This document shows, piece by piece, positions 1 to 11,763 of a stretch of DNA of 64,000 bases. The notes beneath the pieces were generated by a model. That model saw only the letters and a list, made by a program, of their open reading frames with translations, was not told where the DNA came from and ran no database searches. Source of the DNA: Atrina japonica (lineage: Eukaryota > Mollusca > Bivalvia > Pterioida > Pinnidae). The stretch covers positions 1,241,501 to 1,305,500 of the forward strand of contig BROG01000074.1 in assembly GCA_030159075.1 (NCBI GenBank). The letters are read 5' to 3'. Numbering within the stretch: the stretch's first letter is position 1; every line of letters starts with the position of its first letter. Position numbers and translations under genes: made by a program.

Positions 1-246
1 ATGTTCAGAATGAAACCGGACAATTTCTGGAAAAAGATTAGCGGAAAAAATGGTTGCAAGCTTTGCACTCACTCTATATAACCATTATAAAAATAATCTG
101 TACATGATCTTATAACTACCAACAGCTGTTCCAGGAATTGTGTATACAAGAACAAGAGCACATTCTTTATGGAAATTAGAAATTCTAATTAAAAAATTGA
201 AAAAAACGGAAGTTGGAAAACATAAGAAATAAGAAAATACAATGTA

Positions 247-360
247 TAAGCATTGAACTGCCGTCAGTTGACATTCATGGGTTTATGAATGCCAACTGGA
301 CAAAGCAAATTTATCATGAACCGCTAACATGAATGCCAGCTGTCAGCAGTTCAATGCTTA
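247..360. repeat. Imperfect 33-bp inverted repeat (MITE-like)
   Basis: Arms 247-279 and 328-360 are complementary with only a few mismatches. A second complement of the left arm occurs at 285-298, so alternative hairpins can form. It is compatible with a small non-autonomous inverted-repeat element. Confidence 0.6.
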
Positions 361-462
361 AATATTTTAGGATTTGAAGTCATTCAGATGTCTGTAAAAG
401 ACATTATCGGTATTAGTACAATTTGATTTTATCATTTAACACGATGTATTTTTGCATTTCAG

Positions 463-3400
463 ATTTTTGCACATAGAAAAACCCCAATTGGAAAACTTTT
501 TAATCAATACATCATGTATTCCATCAAACATGAAGGTCCAGTTCCCAAGTTGTAGAATTTCAATGCAAGGTTTACCATGGGGAGTAACAAACGCCGAGAT
601 TGAAAAGGTTTGTTTTTCATGAAATCACAGAGGTTTAAGTCCTTTAAATATGCACAGATATCCTAGGTCAGAAAAATTTGTGATTATCTTTTTATGTCAC
701 CTGAGTCATCGTTGGTATCCCCTGTTGCCGTCCATCGTCGAACATTTTGAAGTCGTCAAAACCAAATTTCTTTTGATACCATTACCCTGGTGGATGCAGC
801 ATTGTTCTAGTATATAAACTTTAATCTGGGCTATATCTTATGAACCATATGGGATATCAGGGATTGAAGTTAACTTTTTTCCCTTGGTGGTACATGGGGC
901 CATTTACATAAAAAAAATCTTGATTAGTTCAAGCTTCTGTTTTGAATTAAATATTAAAGGACAATCTTGCATTAAGTTGAGGTTTGAAACAACAAAATGT
1001 AGGTATTGCTGATTATTTTAACTTGTCCATTTGGACAAGTGCTTAGGAATATTTACTTGTCGGTTCTGATTTTCACCTGGACATGGACAATTGGACAAAC
1101 ATTAATGTTGAGTCTTAAGTGAGGGTCTGGAAATTTTCAAGAAACTGAATATTTATGGTCTTATGTTAAAAGTGGTCTTTCAAGTACAGTGGTCTGAAGG
1201 AAAGGTTTTGTCGTACAGTATTTGACCGGAGTATTGACAAGGCTCTTTCTATAGATTTATGATTTTGTTTCATTTCACACCAATAAAATAATTTATTTGT
1301 TTACTGTTTACTTGAAAAGAAATACTGTAAAAACAGAAAATTTTGTTTTGGTTGATTTTTTTTTTTAGGGCAAGGCCTTATTGACATGACATGCTCAAAA
1401 CTGAGGGGGTTTACCGTGCACTCAGTTAAGCATCCTCGGCTATATCTTTCAAAAATCAAAATGGCATAGAATTTGCCTAACCACTTTCGCTTGCGCTTTA
1501 GAAAATAATTAGCTGAGATTCAACCATTAAGACTCTTCTTTGTGTCTAATTTGAATCTTGTTTCATTTGGGTACTCTCATATTATTATTCCTGAACTAGG
1601 ATGCCATTTATTTTAATTTGAAAACACATTGAAACGAGGACAGTAGAAAATGCTTGATGAATTATTTCTATAGTCACATACACAGTCGCAAAAACTGTCA
1701 AAAAGGGGAATTCCCTTAGTTCAGCTTTGCCAACTTTGACATGATACACATTTTAATTTGCATTCTTTTAGAAACTGGAATTGGTCATCTTTCTTTTTTT
1801 ATTCATACAGTGCAATTTTTTTTCTTTAGTTAAAGACATAACTGGTGAATTATTTATGTTTATAATCTTCCTCCTTGAAGTGATCATTGACAATTTGTAC
1901 TCCGTTCACAGCCCCACCCTTAAATCATATACATGTATATTATTTATTGTTATGGGAGACACATTTAGTTGTGCATATGGGGGCCCTGAAATTTATATTT
2001 TTGCTTATAACTTAAAAACTGTTCACGGGGATGGTGCATATGGGGGTCCTGCCCCACCCCCAGAAATTTATTTGTTTGCTTATAACTTAAAAACAATTCA
2101 CAGCCCCACCCTTAAACCATATATATTATTGATTGTTATGAGAAAACACATTCGGTAGTGTATGTGGGGGTACTGCCACACCCCTGAAATATACACTTAC
2201 TACACTTTTGCTACATTTGATATCAACGCAGGGACCAGCGAGACATATTAATACTTGTAATTCTTGCTTTACTCAATGCAGGTCATGACCAGCATTTGAC
2301 CAGCATTTTCACTTTAAGTGGTTGACAGGTATGGTTAAGTTATCTTGGATTATAGCAGTTTATATTTGGTATTGTTATAATCTTGTGAGAATGCATTTGA
2401 CAGATATTAAGGTTTTAATTCAAGTTTATTGTTAAGTCACAAAATAAGAGAAAAGAACAGTCTGTCATAGATCAAATGAAGAACATTCATTGATTCAGTG
2501 GTGGACACCAAGATCCCTCTGGGATCTTTTGTTATGGTAATTAGGATAAATATTTAAATATTGGATATTTTTTATCAATCATATTTTAGTGTTTTTTACT
2601 TTGGTGATATTTTCAACTGAATTTGAACACTGCAGTGTTTAGTGCTATACATAAAATGGTGACATCGAGATCGTAACACACATTGATCAAACTACGTTTT
2701 TAGGGACCAAATATTATTATCAGTAAAACTATCATTTTATTAGTACATACTCCTGACATATAAATCTTGACACATTGTAAAAATCATATGAAAATCTCAT
2801 TTAGTTGAATAAATATCAATAAAAGAAAATTAACTTCTTCTGAGACCTAAGTACATAAACATGAGTATGATAGATTTACCTTCAGACACGGAGATAAGTG
2901 TTATGATATGGTAATTTTATTGACAATTTTGGTTTAAAAATATAAAAGTTTTGCAAACAGATTTGATTGTTTTTAAGCAGAGAATAGGTCACAGAATGCA
3001 TGATGATGTCCATGAATAACTTCAACTTCCAGTTTGAGAAGAAACGTGTTTACTGGAATGGATACATATATTGCTAGCCATCTATTATCATTTATTTTTA
3101 TTTTTGTTACCTTTGAATGATAAACAATGATTCATGTGGAGATTTCAATTTCCCATTTCAGAAGAAAAGTGTTGACTTTCATTTACTCTCATAAGTATCA
3201 TAATTTAAAAGCACTTGTCCGGGCATTGGGATTTGTCAGTCCCTGGGATATATATATTTTTGTATAAATTCACCAATTCAAATTAGTCAAAGGACATGCC
3301 TTCCAAGACTTTCAATCCTTTGATTTTTTGTTTTCATTTATCAACGAAATTAAAATCATGCTGAAATGGTTCCTGTTAGGTTTATTTTCAGGTTTATTTC

Positions 3401-6400
3401 AAGAAAATTTAATGACAATGAATTTGTTTTTCTTTTAAAACAACAAAATTTTAACCCCACAATTTTTTTGGACTCAACAGTATACCTTTTTGTATATGAT
3501 CCCCCTTTACTGATTTTATTACACTGCTTTATTGATTTATAAGTGATTCAACAGATTGTTAATAACTTAGCACACCAGGTTTTTATGTATTGGAGCTTTG
3601 ATGGGTGAGGATAGCACACCAGGTTTTTATGTACTGACGCTTTGATGGGTGAGGATAGCACACCAGGTTTTTATGTACTGGAGCTTTGATGGGTTAGGAT
3701 AGCACACCAGGTTTTTATGTACTGGAGCTTTGATGGGTGAGGATAGCACAACAGGTTTTTATGTACTGGAGCTTTGATGGGTGAGGATAGCACACCAGGT
3801 TTTTATGTACTGGAGCTTTGGTGGGTGAGGATAGCACACCAGGTTTTTATGTACTGGAGCTTTGATGGGTTAGGGTAGTACACCAGGTTTTTATGTACTG
3901 GAGCTTTGATGGGTGAGGATAGCACAACAGGTTTTTATGTACTGGAGCTTTGATGGGTGAGGATAGCACAACAGGTTTTTATGTACTGGAGCTTTGGTGG
4001 GTGAGGATAGCACACCAGGTTTTTATGTACTGGAGCTTTGATGGGTTAGGATAGCACACCAGGTTTTTATGTACTGGAGCTTTGATGGGTTAGGGTAGCA
4101 CACCAGGTTTTGTCAGGTACCGAGTTTTAATGGGTTAGGACATTATCGTAAAACTATGGTCTGGAATGGCTATGCTCTTTCCTATCCATGGTTTCATGCA
4201 ACCGAAATCACTCGTGCATATTTTTATTATTCATGAAGCCTCAGCCAATGCATGTAAACAGTGCTTGCATTCATCAACCAATCAGATTGAGGCTTTTAAA
4301 CAATTTCACAGACTATACGATAACTTACATTGCCGATCAAAACAACTGAAATTGGATAAATTGGGCAACACCTACACCTTAAAGGTCAACTGACAAAAAA
4401 AAAATTTCCTGTACATATCTGTGTTTTGTCCATATAAACAATAATTCAAAACCCCAAATGTAAAAAATCGCACAGGTATTGAGATATTTACCTTTAATCA
4501 CCTAAAAATGCCTTGACTCCGATTGGCTCACTTCGGCAACGATCAGGAAATCTTGGTTTGTGACATGCAATCCGTCATGCCTGCGATTACTGAAGTACGG
4601 TAGTGTCAAAGACAGATATTCATTAGCTACGAGAGATTTTAGTTGCATGAGACCACGGGTAGGAAAGAGCATAGTGATTCTGGACCATGGTTTTATGATG
4701 ATGGGGCTAGGGTAACACACCAGGTTTTATATGCCCCAAGGTTTTGATGGGTGAGGATAGCATACAAGGTTTTATATGTCCCAGGGTTTTGATGGGCGAG
4801 ACTAGTTCACCAGGTTATAAGTCCCAGGGTTTTGATGGGTGAGGGTAGCACACCAGGTTTTATATGTCATGGGTTTTGATGGGTGAGGATGGCATACAAG
4901 GTTTTATATGTCCCAGGGTTTTGATGGGCGAGACTAGTTCACCAGGTTATAAGTCCCAGGGTTTTGATGGGTGAGGGTAGCACACCAGGTTTTATATGTC
5001 ATGGGTTTTGATGGGTGAGGATGGCATACAAGGTTTTATATGTCCCAGGGTTTTGATGGGCGAGACTAGTTCACCAGGTTATAAGTCCCAGGGTTTTGAT
5101 GGGTGAGGGTAGCACACCAGGTTTTATATGTCATGGGTTTTAATGGGTGAAGATAGCATACAAGGTTTTATATGTCCCAGGATTTTGATGGATGTGTGTG
5201 TGTGGAGGATGGCTCACCAGGTTTTTTATGTCTCAGTGCTTTGAAGGGTGAGGAAAGCACACCAGGTTTTTTATATCCCAGAGCTTTGATTTGGTAAGGG
5301 AGTGGTGGTAGCACACCAGGTTTTTTACGTCTCCAAGTTTTGAGAGGTGAGGGGTAGCTTACCAGGTTTTTATGTGTCAGAGCTTTGATTTGGTAAGGGG
5401 TTGGTGATAGCTCACCAGGTTTTTATGTGCCAGAGCTTTGATGGAGGAGGGTAGCTCACCAGGTTTTTATGTGTCAGAGCTTTGATGGAGGAGGGTAGCA
5501 CACCAGGTTTTTATGTGCTAGAACTTTGATGGAGGAGGGTAGCATTTGGATTTCTGTCAATTTACTTGAGTTGTTTCCCCCAAGTTTTAACCAAGTTAAG
5601 TATGTTTGTTTATATTGGTGAGATTTCAGAGGAATTTAATTATGGCTGACATTTCTTAATCTCAGCCAGTGCTGTTGGGCATCTTGAGTCATCTCATATG
5701 TGGCAGCTCCTGGGGACATTGTGCTTCTCAAACATTTCTTGTGCCTTAATCTTAACATGGTCTTTTCTTTATTTTCAGTTTTTTGCACCACTAGTACCAA
5801 AAAAGATACACATTGAAACATTTCAAGGTCGAGGTACTGGACAAGGTCATGTGATATTCAATTCTGAAGCAGACGCAGCTGAAGGCCTAAAGAAGCACAA
5901 TCATTATATTGGTGAGATGGATGTTGAAAGAAAGAAAGAAAGATAGATAGATACTGCACATACAAATATTTTGTATGATGACAAAATGCAAATGATGTAA
6001 TATTATAACTAGATGATTGCTGACATCCATCAATATAACATAAAGTGAAGTGAATGCTTGAATACAGTTTGATATGAACATTTCTATTGTGAATATTATA
6101 CAATCATGGACTTTTGATATTGGTTGACACATTGATTTATCAACTCCATAGAGGAGATTGTTGTATTACAGGATTATCTTATCTGGCTAATTTGAAATAT
6201 AGGAAATATATGGAAAGTAATAATTATGTTAGTTTCCTTCAATGATTACATTAGCAAAAAAGTAGGGGGATGTGCAACAACTAAAATCATGACGTCATAC
6301 CTACTATGAGGTCATTATAATCCACATGTACTAGTTGTTGGATTGTTATATCACCCTACAGAGTGGTTTGGAGGTTGATATATAACAATTGAGCTTGAAC

Positions 6401-6962
6401 AGAAGGTATGAAATAAGCCAATCAGCAACTAGAAAGTAAGACAATGATGTAATAATTATACATATTTCAGGGATAAAGTCCCATTCCCAATGGAAAAAAT
6501 TAATTTTTTCCCAATTTGCAGGCAAAATTTCCCAATTGAAGTCAAATAACAGTGTATTTTAAGAGATTCTTTTATTTTCAAACATTTATATGTATTTCAG
6601 ATTTCCTAATTTCAATAAGATGTTGCTAACATTCCCAATTCAAAAGGCTGAGGCTCTATTCCCAGAAGAGTAGAAAATCCCTGTTCATATACTGGTACAT
6701 GTAATCTGTAATTACAGCAGTTATAATACAGCGAAACATGTATATGAAGACCCCCTTAGGGACACAACAAAACCAGTCTTGATAGGGAGGTCGTTATTAC
6801 ATAGAGGTTGATTTGTACACAAATGGTACAATTGGGGACAGCAAAACAGAGTCTTTATGACCAGGTGGTCTTTATACACAGATGGTCACTAAAGCAGGTT
6901 TTACTGTATATGATATCTTTATTTTTGCAGGGCACAGATTTATAGAGTTATATGCAAGCTAA
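463..6962 (+). CDS. GRSF1 / hnRNP F-H-like qRRM protein, C-terminal part (3 exons)
   Basis: Exons are 463-607, 5779-5911 and 6931-6962 (TAA at 6960-6962). All junctions are GT-AG and the phases join (0, then 1). The joined frame gives a quasi-RRM: RNP2-like 'ISMQGLPWGVTNAEIEKFF', RNP1-like 'GRGTGQGHVIF' and the family ending 'IGHRFIELYAS' followed directly by stop. This type of RRM binds G-rich RNA in hnRNP F/H and GRSF1. In human GRSF1 the last qRRM also sits almost at the C-terminus, which favours a GRSF1-like protein, but family assignment within hnRNP F/H/GRSF1 is an inference. The first exon is open back to its acceptor at 461-462, so earlier exons may lie left of the window. If the ATG at 530 is used instead, the product would be a single-RRM protein of 80 aa. 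Intron 1 (5.2 kb) holds a large minisatellite. The gene is convergent with the hnRNP H gene. Confidence 0.78.
697..900. repeat. Fragment of dispersed 'gtcacctgag' repeat
   Basis: Starts with 'gtcacctgagtcat' and continues with sequence resembling the element at 13232-13785 and the end of the array at 48226. Assignment is by the shared terminal motif only. Confidence 0.35.
1905..2190. repeat. Diverged tandem duplication, about 190 bp
   Basis: The block beginning 'acagccccacccttaaa' at about 1909 recurs at about 2100. In between, 'gcatatgggggtcctg' and 'gcttataacttaaaaac' each occur twice. Reading frames here are repeat artefacts. Confidence 0.55.
3568..4148 (+). repeat. 44-bp minisatellite, about 12-13 copies
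   Basis: The unit contains 'agcacaccaggtttttatgt' followed by 'actggagctttgatgggtga' and 'ggat'. Copies differ by single bases. It lies in intron 1 of the GRSF1-like gene and resumes, diverged, beyond the inverted-repeat element at 4149-4694. Confidence 0.92.
4149..4694. mobile_element. Inverted-repeat element (MITE-like) inside the minisatellite
   Basis: The left arm at about 4149-4213 and right arm at about 4629-4694 are reverse complements over roughly 60 bp with scattered mismatches, sharing the core 'aggaaagagcatag'. There is no coding capacity. A related right end is seen at 48685-48735. The element separates two diverged parts of one minisatellite family. Confidence 0.7.
4695..5545 (+). 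repeat. Diverged minisatellite with 132-bp higher-order unit
   Basis: Monomers of about 43-46 bp ('caccaggtttt ... ttttgatgggtgagg') are related to those at 3568. The marker 'actagttcaccagg' starts at 4801, 4933 and 5065, so three monomers form a 132-bp higher-order unit repeated about three times. After 5200 the monomers diverge again. Confidence 0.88.
6469..6686. mobile_element. Short inverted-repeat element
   Basis: Begins 'cagggataaagtccca' and ends with a complementary 'atccctg'. The interior repeats 'cccaattt' motifs also seen near 23129, 33563 and 35640. Confidence 0.4.
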
Positions 6963-7167
6963 TATTGACACATGGAAAATAAGCAGGTCAGTAGATGCAA
7001 TATTTGTTTGATGATGATAATATTGTTTAAAGCTCCATGATAGTCCATTTATGATCAGTTGAGGTGTCAATTTTGTTTTTACTAATGATTTATAGTGATT
7101 TTTATAACAGTAACATGATCCTAAGAACCGGATCCTTTAATTTAATGATTCCTGTCAACAAGATGTT

Positions 7168-7420
7168 GTTTGTTTGTTTATTGTTGTTTAACGTCCCACT
7201 CAAGAATCTTTCACTCATATTGAGATGTCACCAAATACCGGTGAAGAGCTTAAAATTTTGGCCTATGCTCGGCACTTATGGCCATTGAGTAGTGAGGGTT
7301 CTTAAACGTGCCGACACCAACTGTGACACGGAACCTCAGTGTTTACTGTCTCATCCGAAGGACAGGAAACCAACTCACGATGAAGAGTCGAGTGCGCTAC
7401 CGACTGAGCCAGGTCGCCTC
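7168..7420 (-). mobile_element. tRNA-derived SINE, type A
   Basis: Read on the - strand it starts 'gaggcgacctggctcagtcg', a tRNA-like head with an A box, and ends in a body with 'tttaacgtcccactcaag' (+ strand) and a TTTG-rich tail. The same body occurs in the opposite orientation at 34262-34395. Confidence 0.65.
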
Positions 7421-8550
7421 TCAACAAGATGTGATCCAGCTTTTAGTAACAGGTTACTGTTATAATGATAACCCATTATTATTAATTTTTTTTTATTTAT
7501 TATTTATATATAATTATTTACCCATCCATACTAATTTAATCAATTAGATATGGATGTGTCAACTGTTTAATGCCTGAATCATACACAATCAGAATGCCTC
7601 AACCGGAAGAAATTTTTGATGTGCCAGATTGTGATGTCATAGTATTTACCTCAGAATTTTGTGACGTTGCATGGGAAAAGTAATCCCGCTTTGTTTACGC
7701 CATCAGCAGTTTCAGGGAGGGGTGATGTGGATTCAGTAAACTAGAGTGTGGTGATCCGGAAAGTCAGATCACACTGTGTGAAATCAACAATAATCACAGC
7801 TCAGAATATTGATAGGTATATATGGGTGTTTTCATATTGATCCTGTGTTATGTCCTAGTACAGCTTTCTTGGGTCAAGGTCATCTATATTGGATTTCACT
7901 AGTTGTGTGAATTAGACTGTTGTGTCATTTAGATCGAGGCTATAAGCCAGATCTGGATTTCCTCTCTGATTCCATCAAGTGTACAAATAGGTTGTGTCTC
8001 TTCTCATATTTACTACTATTACCAATAATTATTGTTCTGGTTCTTTCCTATTCTTTCCTGGATCTTTCCTAATTTTAATGAACTGGATCATTTATATCCC
8101 CCGATATCTAAGATTGGGGTATATTGTTTTTGGTTTGTCCATGCATTTATCTGTTTGTAACATTCTGTCAAATAACTACAGTTTCTTTTAAATTGTTATG
8201 AGTGTCATATGTTTTGTTTAATCTATCTGTGTTTTCTTTTCTTTTCAGATTTAACGTATTTACAAGCGTGATAACTATTTTAGTGTTAACAATATCAAGC
8301 AGAATTCCATGGAATTCAAATCAAGACACGATTGGCTTCCTGGGAGTTAATGAACATTCATTAAATGTGTACAACACATTGAAATATTGTTACAGAGCCA
8401 TCTGGAGGATAATTGATCTTCTTTCATTATCATATTGTTTTTGACCTACAATTGCATATGTATTACATGTATTATGTGTATTAAAGTAATTTATACATAG
8501 GTTTACTGTGTAAAATATGGGTGTAAAGTTAAGAGAAGTACAACAAATAT

Positions 8551-8799
8551 ACAGTGAAACCTCACTTAAAGACCATCTCGCCTCACATCTAAGAATTTTC
8601 AGCCTCTTTACAACTTTTTAATACAGTGGAACCTCACTATTATGACCATTTAACTGACTGACTCAAAGTAGTCTGATTAGTGAGGTGGTCCCTTAAGTGA
8701 GGTTTTTACATGTTAAAATGTATCAAAAGACTAAAACCTTGTGGTTTGAAATGTGAGGTGATCTCCTAAGTAAGGTGGTCTTTAGCGAGGTTCCACTGT
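8551..8799. mobile_element. MITE-like element with 'acagtggaacctc' ends
   Basis: The end 'acagtgaaacctcactta' at 8551 is complementary to 'gcgaggttccactgt' ending at 8799. An internal copy of the end starts near 8623. No coding capacity. Confidence 0.6.
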
Positions 8800-8827
8800 A
8801 TTTAACAAGTGCACTCTCTGTTACAAG

Positions 8828-9060
8828 ACCACCTTGCTAATTGAATCGATTTGAGTCTGTCAGTTAGGTGGTCTTAATACCGAGGTTCAACTGTAACACC
8901 TCACTTATCAGACCACTTTGAGCCAGTCAATTAAGTGGTTTTATTACTGAGGTTCCACTATAACACCTCGCTAATCAGACCACTTTGAGCCAGTCAGCTA
9001 GGTGGTCTTATTACCAAGGTTCCACCGTAACACCTCACTTATCAGACAACGTAATAACCC
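8828..9060 (+). repeat. 67-bp tandem repeat derived from the neighbouring element
   Basis: 'aacacctc' starts at 8895, 8962 and 9029, a 67-bp period. The unit carries 'cagaccactttgagccagtc'. The sequence matches the arms of the element at 8551-8799, suggesting the array grew from it. Confidence 0.7.
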
Positions 9061-9327
9061 AGCAATTGTATTTCTGAAGAAACCCTTAGAGATGTGGAAG
9101 CAATCAAGGGGAATTTACCCAGTCTAAGCTTGTTATTGATAGATGTTTAATCGTGATACAATGTAGTTACCAGAAGTTGTACACATCAGTACAACTGAAG
9201 TTGTACACATCAGTAATTCTTGTATAAGTTAGAATTCATTTTGTATTAGTTCATGCCTTTATACATATGTATAAATTTATTGACTCTGATTGTCAAAAGT
9301 TGATTGTACAAGTTTTATAATTGCTGA

Positions 9328-9341
9328 AATAAATTAATAAA
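9328..9341 (+). terminator. Candidate poly(A) signals
   Basis: Two overlapping AATAAA-type motifs (9328-9333 and 9336-9341) are followed by GT-rich sequence. They could end the GRSF1-like transcript, but 2.4 kb of repeats lies between, so the link is tentative. Confidence 0.2.
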
Positions 9342-9939
9342 TGTGAGGTTTAACAGTGAATGCTTGGTCTCATTTTGTTCCAGTGTTAGATGTATTAAAG
9401 TAAATAAGGTTTTACAAATTTTTTCAAATAAAAAACTTAAGGGGTAGCATCAAAAGAAGGACCATGGCCTCTTCAAAGGGAAGATAATTAAAAATATCTA
9501 AAAAAAAGATGGTGTCATAAAAAATGTTATCAAGATACCAAGCAACCATAGTCCCTTAGCCCACAATAGAAGTTTAAGGTTAAAGAAAGGGAAAAACATG
9601 ACTGATTTATGTTAAATATTTCTTACATTAGCAATAATGTATTGTTACAAGGTGTTAAAATCATTCATAATTACATTTGTATAACCATCAAGTGATAATT
9701 AATTTTAATTCCAAATCTTGCCCCCACGGGGTAAACTTGCAGCTACTTGGGTCCTAATAAATTGAAATAGGTTTATAGTTTTCTTTTTCTAAATAACAAT
9801 TAATACATTTTCACTAGTTTTTCTGTGTTGTTTACAAAATTCCTGACCATGAATTTAAAAATTCTGCTTGGAACCTCCATGAAAATATCTTTTCTCCCGT
9901 TTTCTGCAGTAAAGCACTTTACCAAAGTTTTTGTATTTA

Positions 9940-10067
9940 AGGGTTACCATGTGACCATTTTACAAAAACCGACAGGGTATTGCCCATTCACCTGAAAGAA
10001 ACAGATATTTCTAACAGAAGAATTGGTTAAACCCTTTCAGTTTTTTAAACAGTCACATGGTAACCCT
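9940..10067. mobile_element. Small inverted-repeat element with perfect 16-bp ends
   Basis: 'agggttaccatgtgac' at 9940-9955 is an exact reverse complement of 10052-10067. The element is 128 bp long with no coding capacity, consistent with a MITE or solo foldback. Confidence 0.65.
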
Positions 10068-11331
10068 ATTCTAATGCTTGCACATTTTAAATTAGCATTT
10101 TTTAAATGACATGTCGACTGCTGCTAGGTTCTTACCTATCTATGACCAAATTACTTTCATGAGTATATTAATGCCCTTAAAAATAGTTACTGATTTATCA
10201 TATAGATTTCGATACCAATTTTGTGATACCGATACAATATGTTTTAGATGTTTTGTATTTTAAACAAGGAACTCTTAGTGAAAAAATGTTTCAATATACC
10301 GGTACATTGTATTACAAAATATGTCGACAGTAAAGTTCAACAAGAGCATCGAAGTTGGTTGGCAGAATTTTGTGTTATGTCATATATAAAAACTAGCAGT
10401 GAAAAGTGAATCCCCTGCAAGTTTTCAACGTCGTCGACCATTGAACCAAAGCAAACGGAGTGCATTAGAATATCTTTTATAGTTAATACAGCCAAGTCCT
10501 CACTGCATAACCCTGACTCAAGTGGATTTTGTTTCAGGCCTACAAGCCAATTACAACAATAAGCTAAATTTTTTTCCTGAATGTTCAGGAAAAGAGATGG
10601 CTATGTACCACAATCAATATAGGTATGGCCTGGCTTTTGATTGAATAAAGACTAAACAGATCCTCAAATTAATTAAAACCTTTAAAAACCAGAGTAATCA
10701 AAGGTTACAAAGCTTACATTGCACCAACATGTTGCCATCTTCCCAAGTCAGTGTTTTCTGATCCACTTTTTTCCTTACATCTTGACAGATTTGGCCTGTA
10801 TATTGTGACTATGCTGTGTTGATTTCCATTGGCTGCACGTACCATTTAATGAAGCCATTCAGAACGTGTCGAACAATCGATCACACGATAGAGGCAAAAA
10901 TACAAAAACACAGAATAAGAGCAACATACAGGCTATGCCACAAGTCTTTTCAAAGGCTATAGTCAGGGTATAATATTGGGTCAATTTAAGTGAAATTTTA
11001 GAATGACCCTAGATGTTGATACTAGTGACTGCCAAATATGATATATAATCTGACAAGGTGCATGAGGGATGAAATGTATCGGAAAACCCCGACTTGGGAA
11101 GATGACATGATACATACGTAGTTATCCCCAAAATTTGCCAGACCTTGACCAATCTAAACTACAGCATTGAAATTAGTCCAAACAGGGTCTTTTGCATAAA
11201 CACAGTACCAATCCAGCATATGAAGCATTTACTAAAATTCACAAGACATTTGTGCCATGCAAGTTTATGTACCAGCAGTGAAGAGTAATCTCAATTTCAA
11301 CCAACACCACTTTGTACAGGGGAGCCAAATG

Positions 11332-11625
11332 TATGAATACAGAGTTACACAGTTCATTGTTGAAAGCCATTTGTTTAAGGGTATTCCTAGACTAGAGACA
11401 TTTGTGTACAATCTTTGTAACATGCCTTCTTAGACACCAATTGAAGTGCTAGAAGAATTTTTATATAAATACATATTGTATGAATACAGAGTTACACAGT
11501 TCATTGTTGAAAGCCATTTGTTTAAGGGTATTCCTAGACTAGAGACATTGGTGTACAATCTTTGTAACATGCCTTCTTAGACACCAAATGAAGTGCTTGA
11601 AGGGTTTCTATATAGCAGTAAATAT
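11332..11625 (+). repeat. 147-bp tandem duplication, two copies
   Basis: The copies start at 11332 and 11479 with 'tatgaatacagagttacaca' and differ at only a few sites until they diverge near the right end. The close match suggests a recent duplication. Confidence 0.85.
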
Positions 11626-11763
11626 ATTTTGATCTGTTTTTGGCCCTTCTGTTTGCTTACAATAATGAAACCCCGGATATTTGTGACAAAATATTTTTTA
11701 TAAATTTACGATTTTATCACATTTTAATCTCAACCAAACTTTTTATACATGGATAAACACTTC

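Noticed and set aside
1..78. 25-codon frame starting at base 1
   Set aside because: No donor site matches it and no family features are present; the window edge makes it untestable.
3568..5545. CRISPR-like array
   Set aside because: Repeats are directly adjacent with no unique spacers, and the DNA is clearly from an intron-bearing animal genome.
8202..8444. 80-codon frame after a good acceptor ('tcttttcttttcag') as a further exon of the GRSF1-like gene
   Set aside because: The qRRM gene already ends with a family-typical terminus at 6962, and the frame has no family features.
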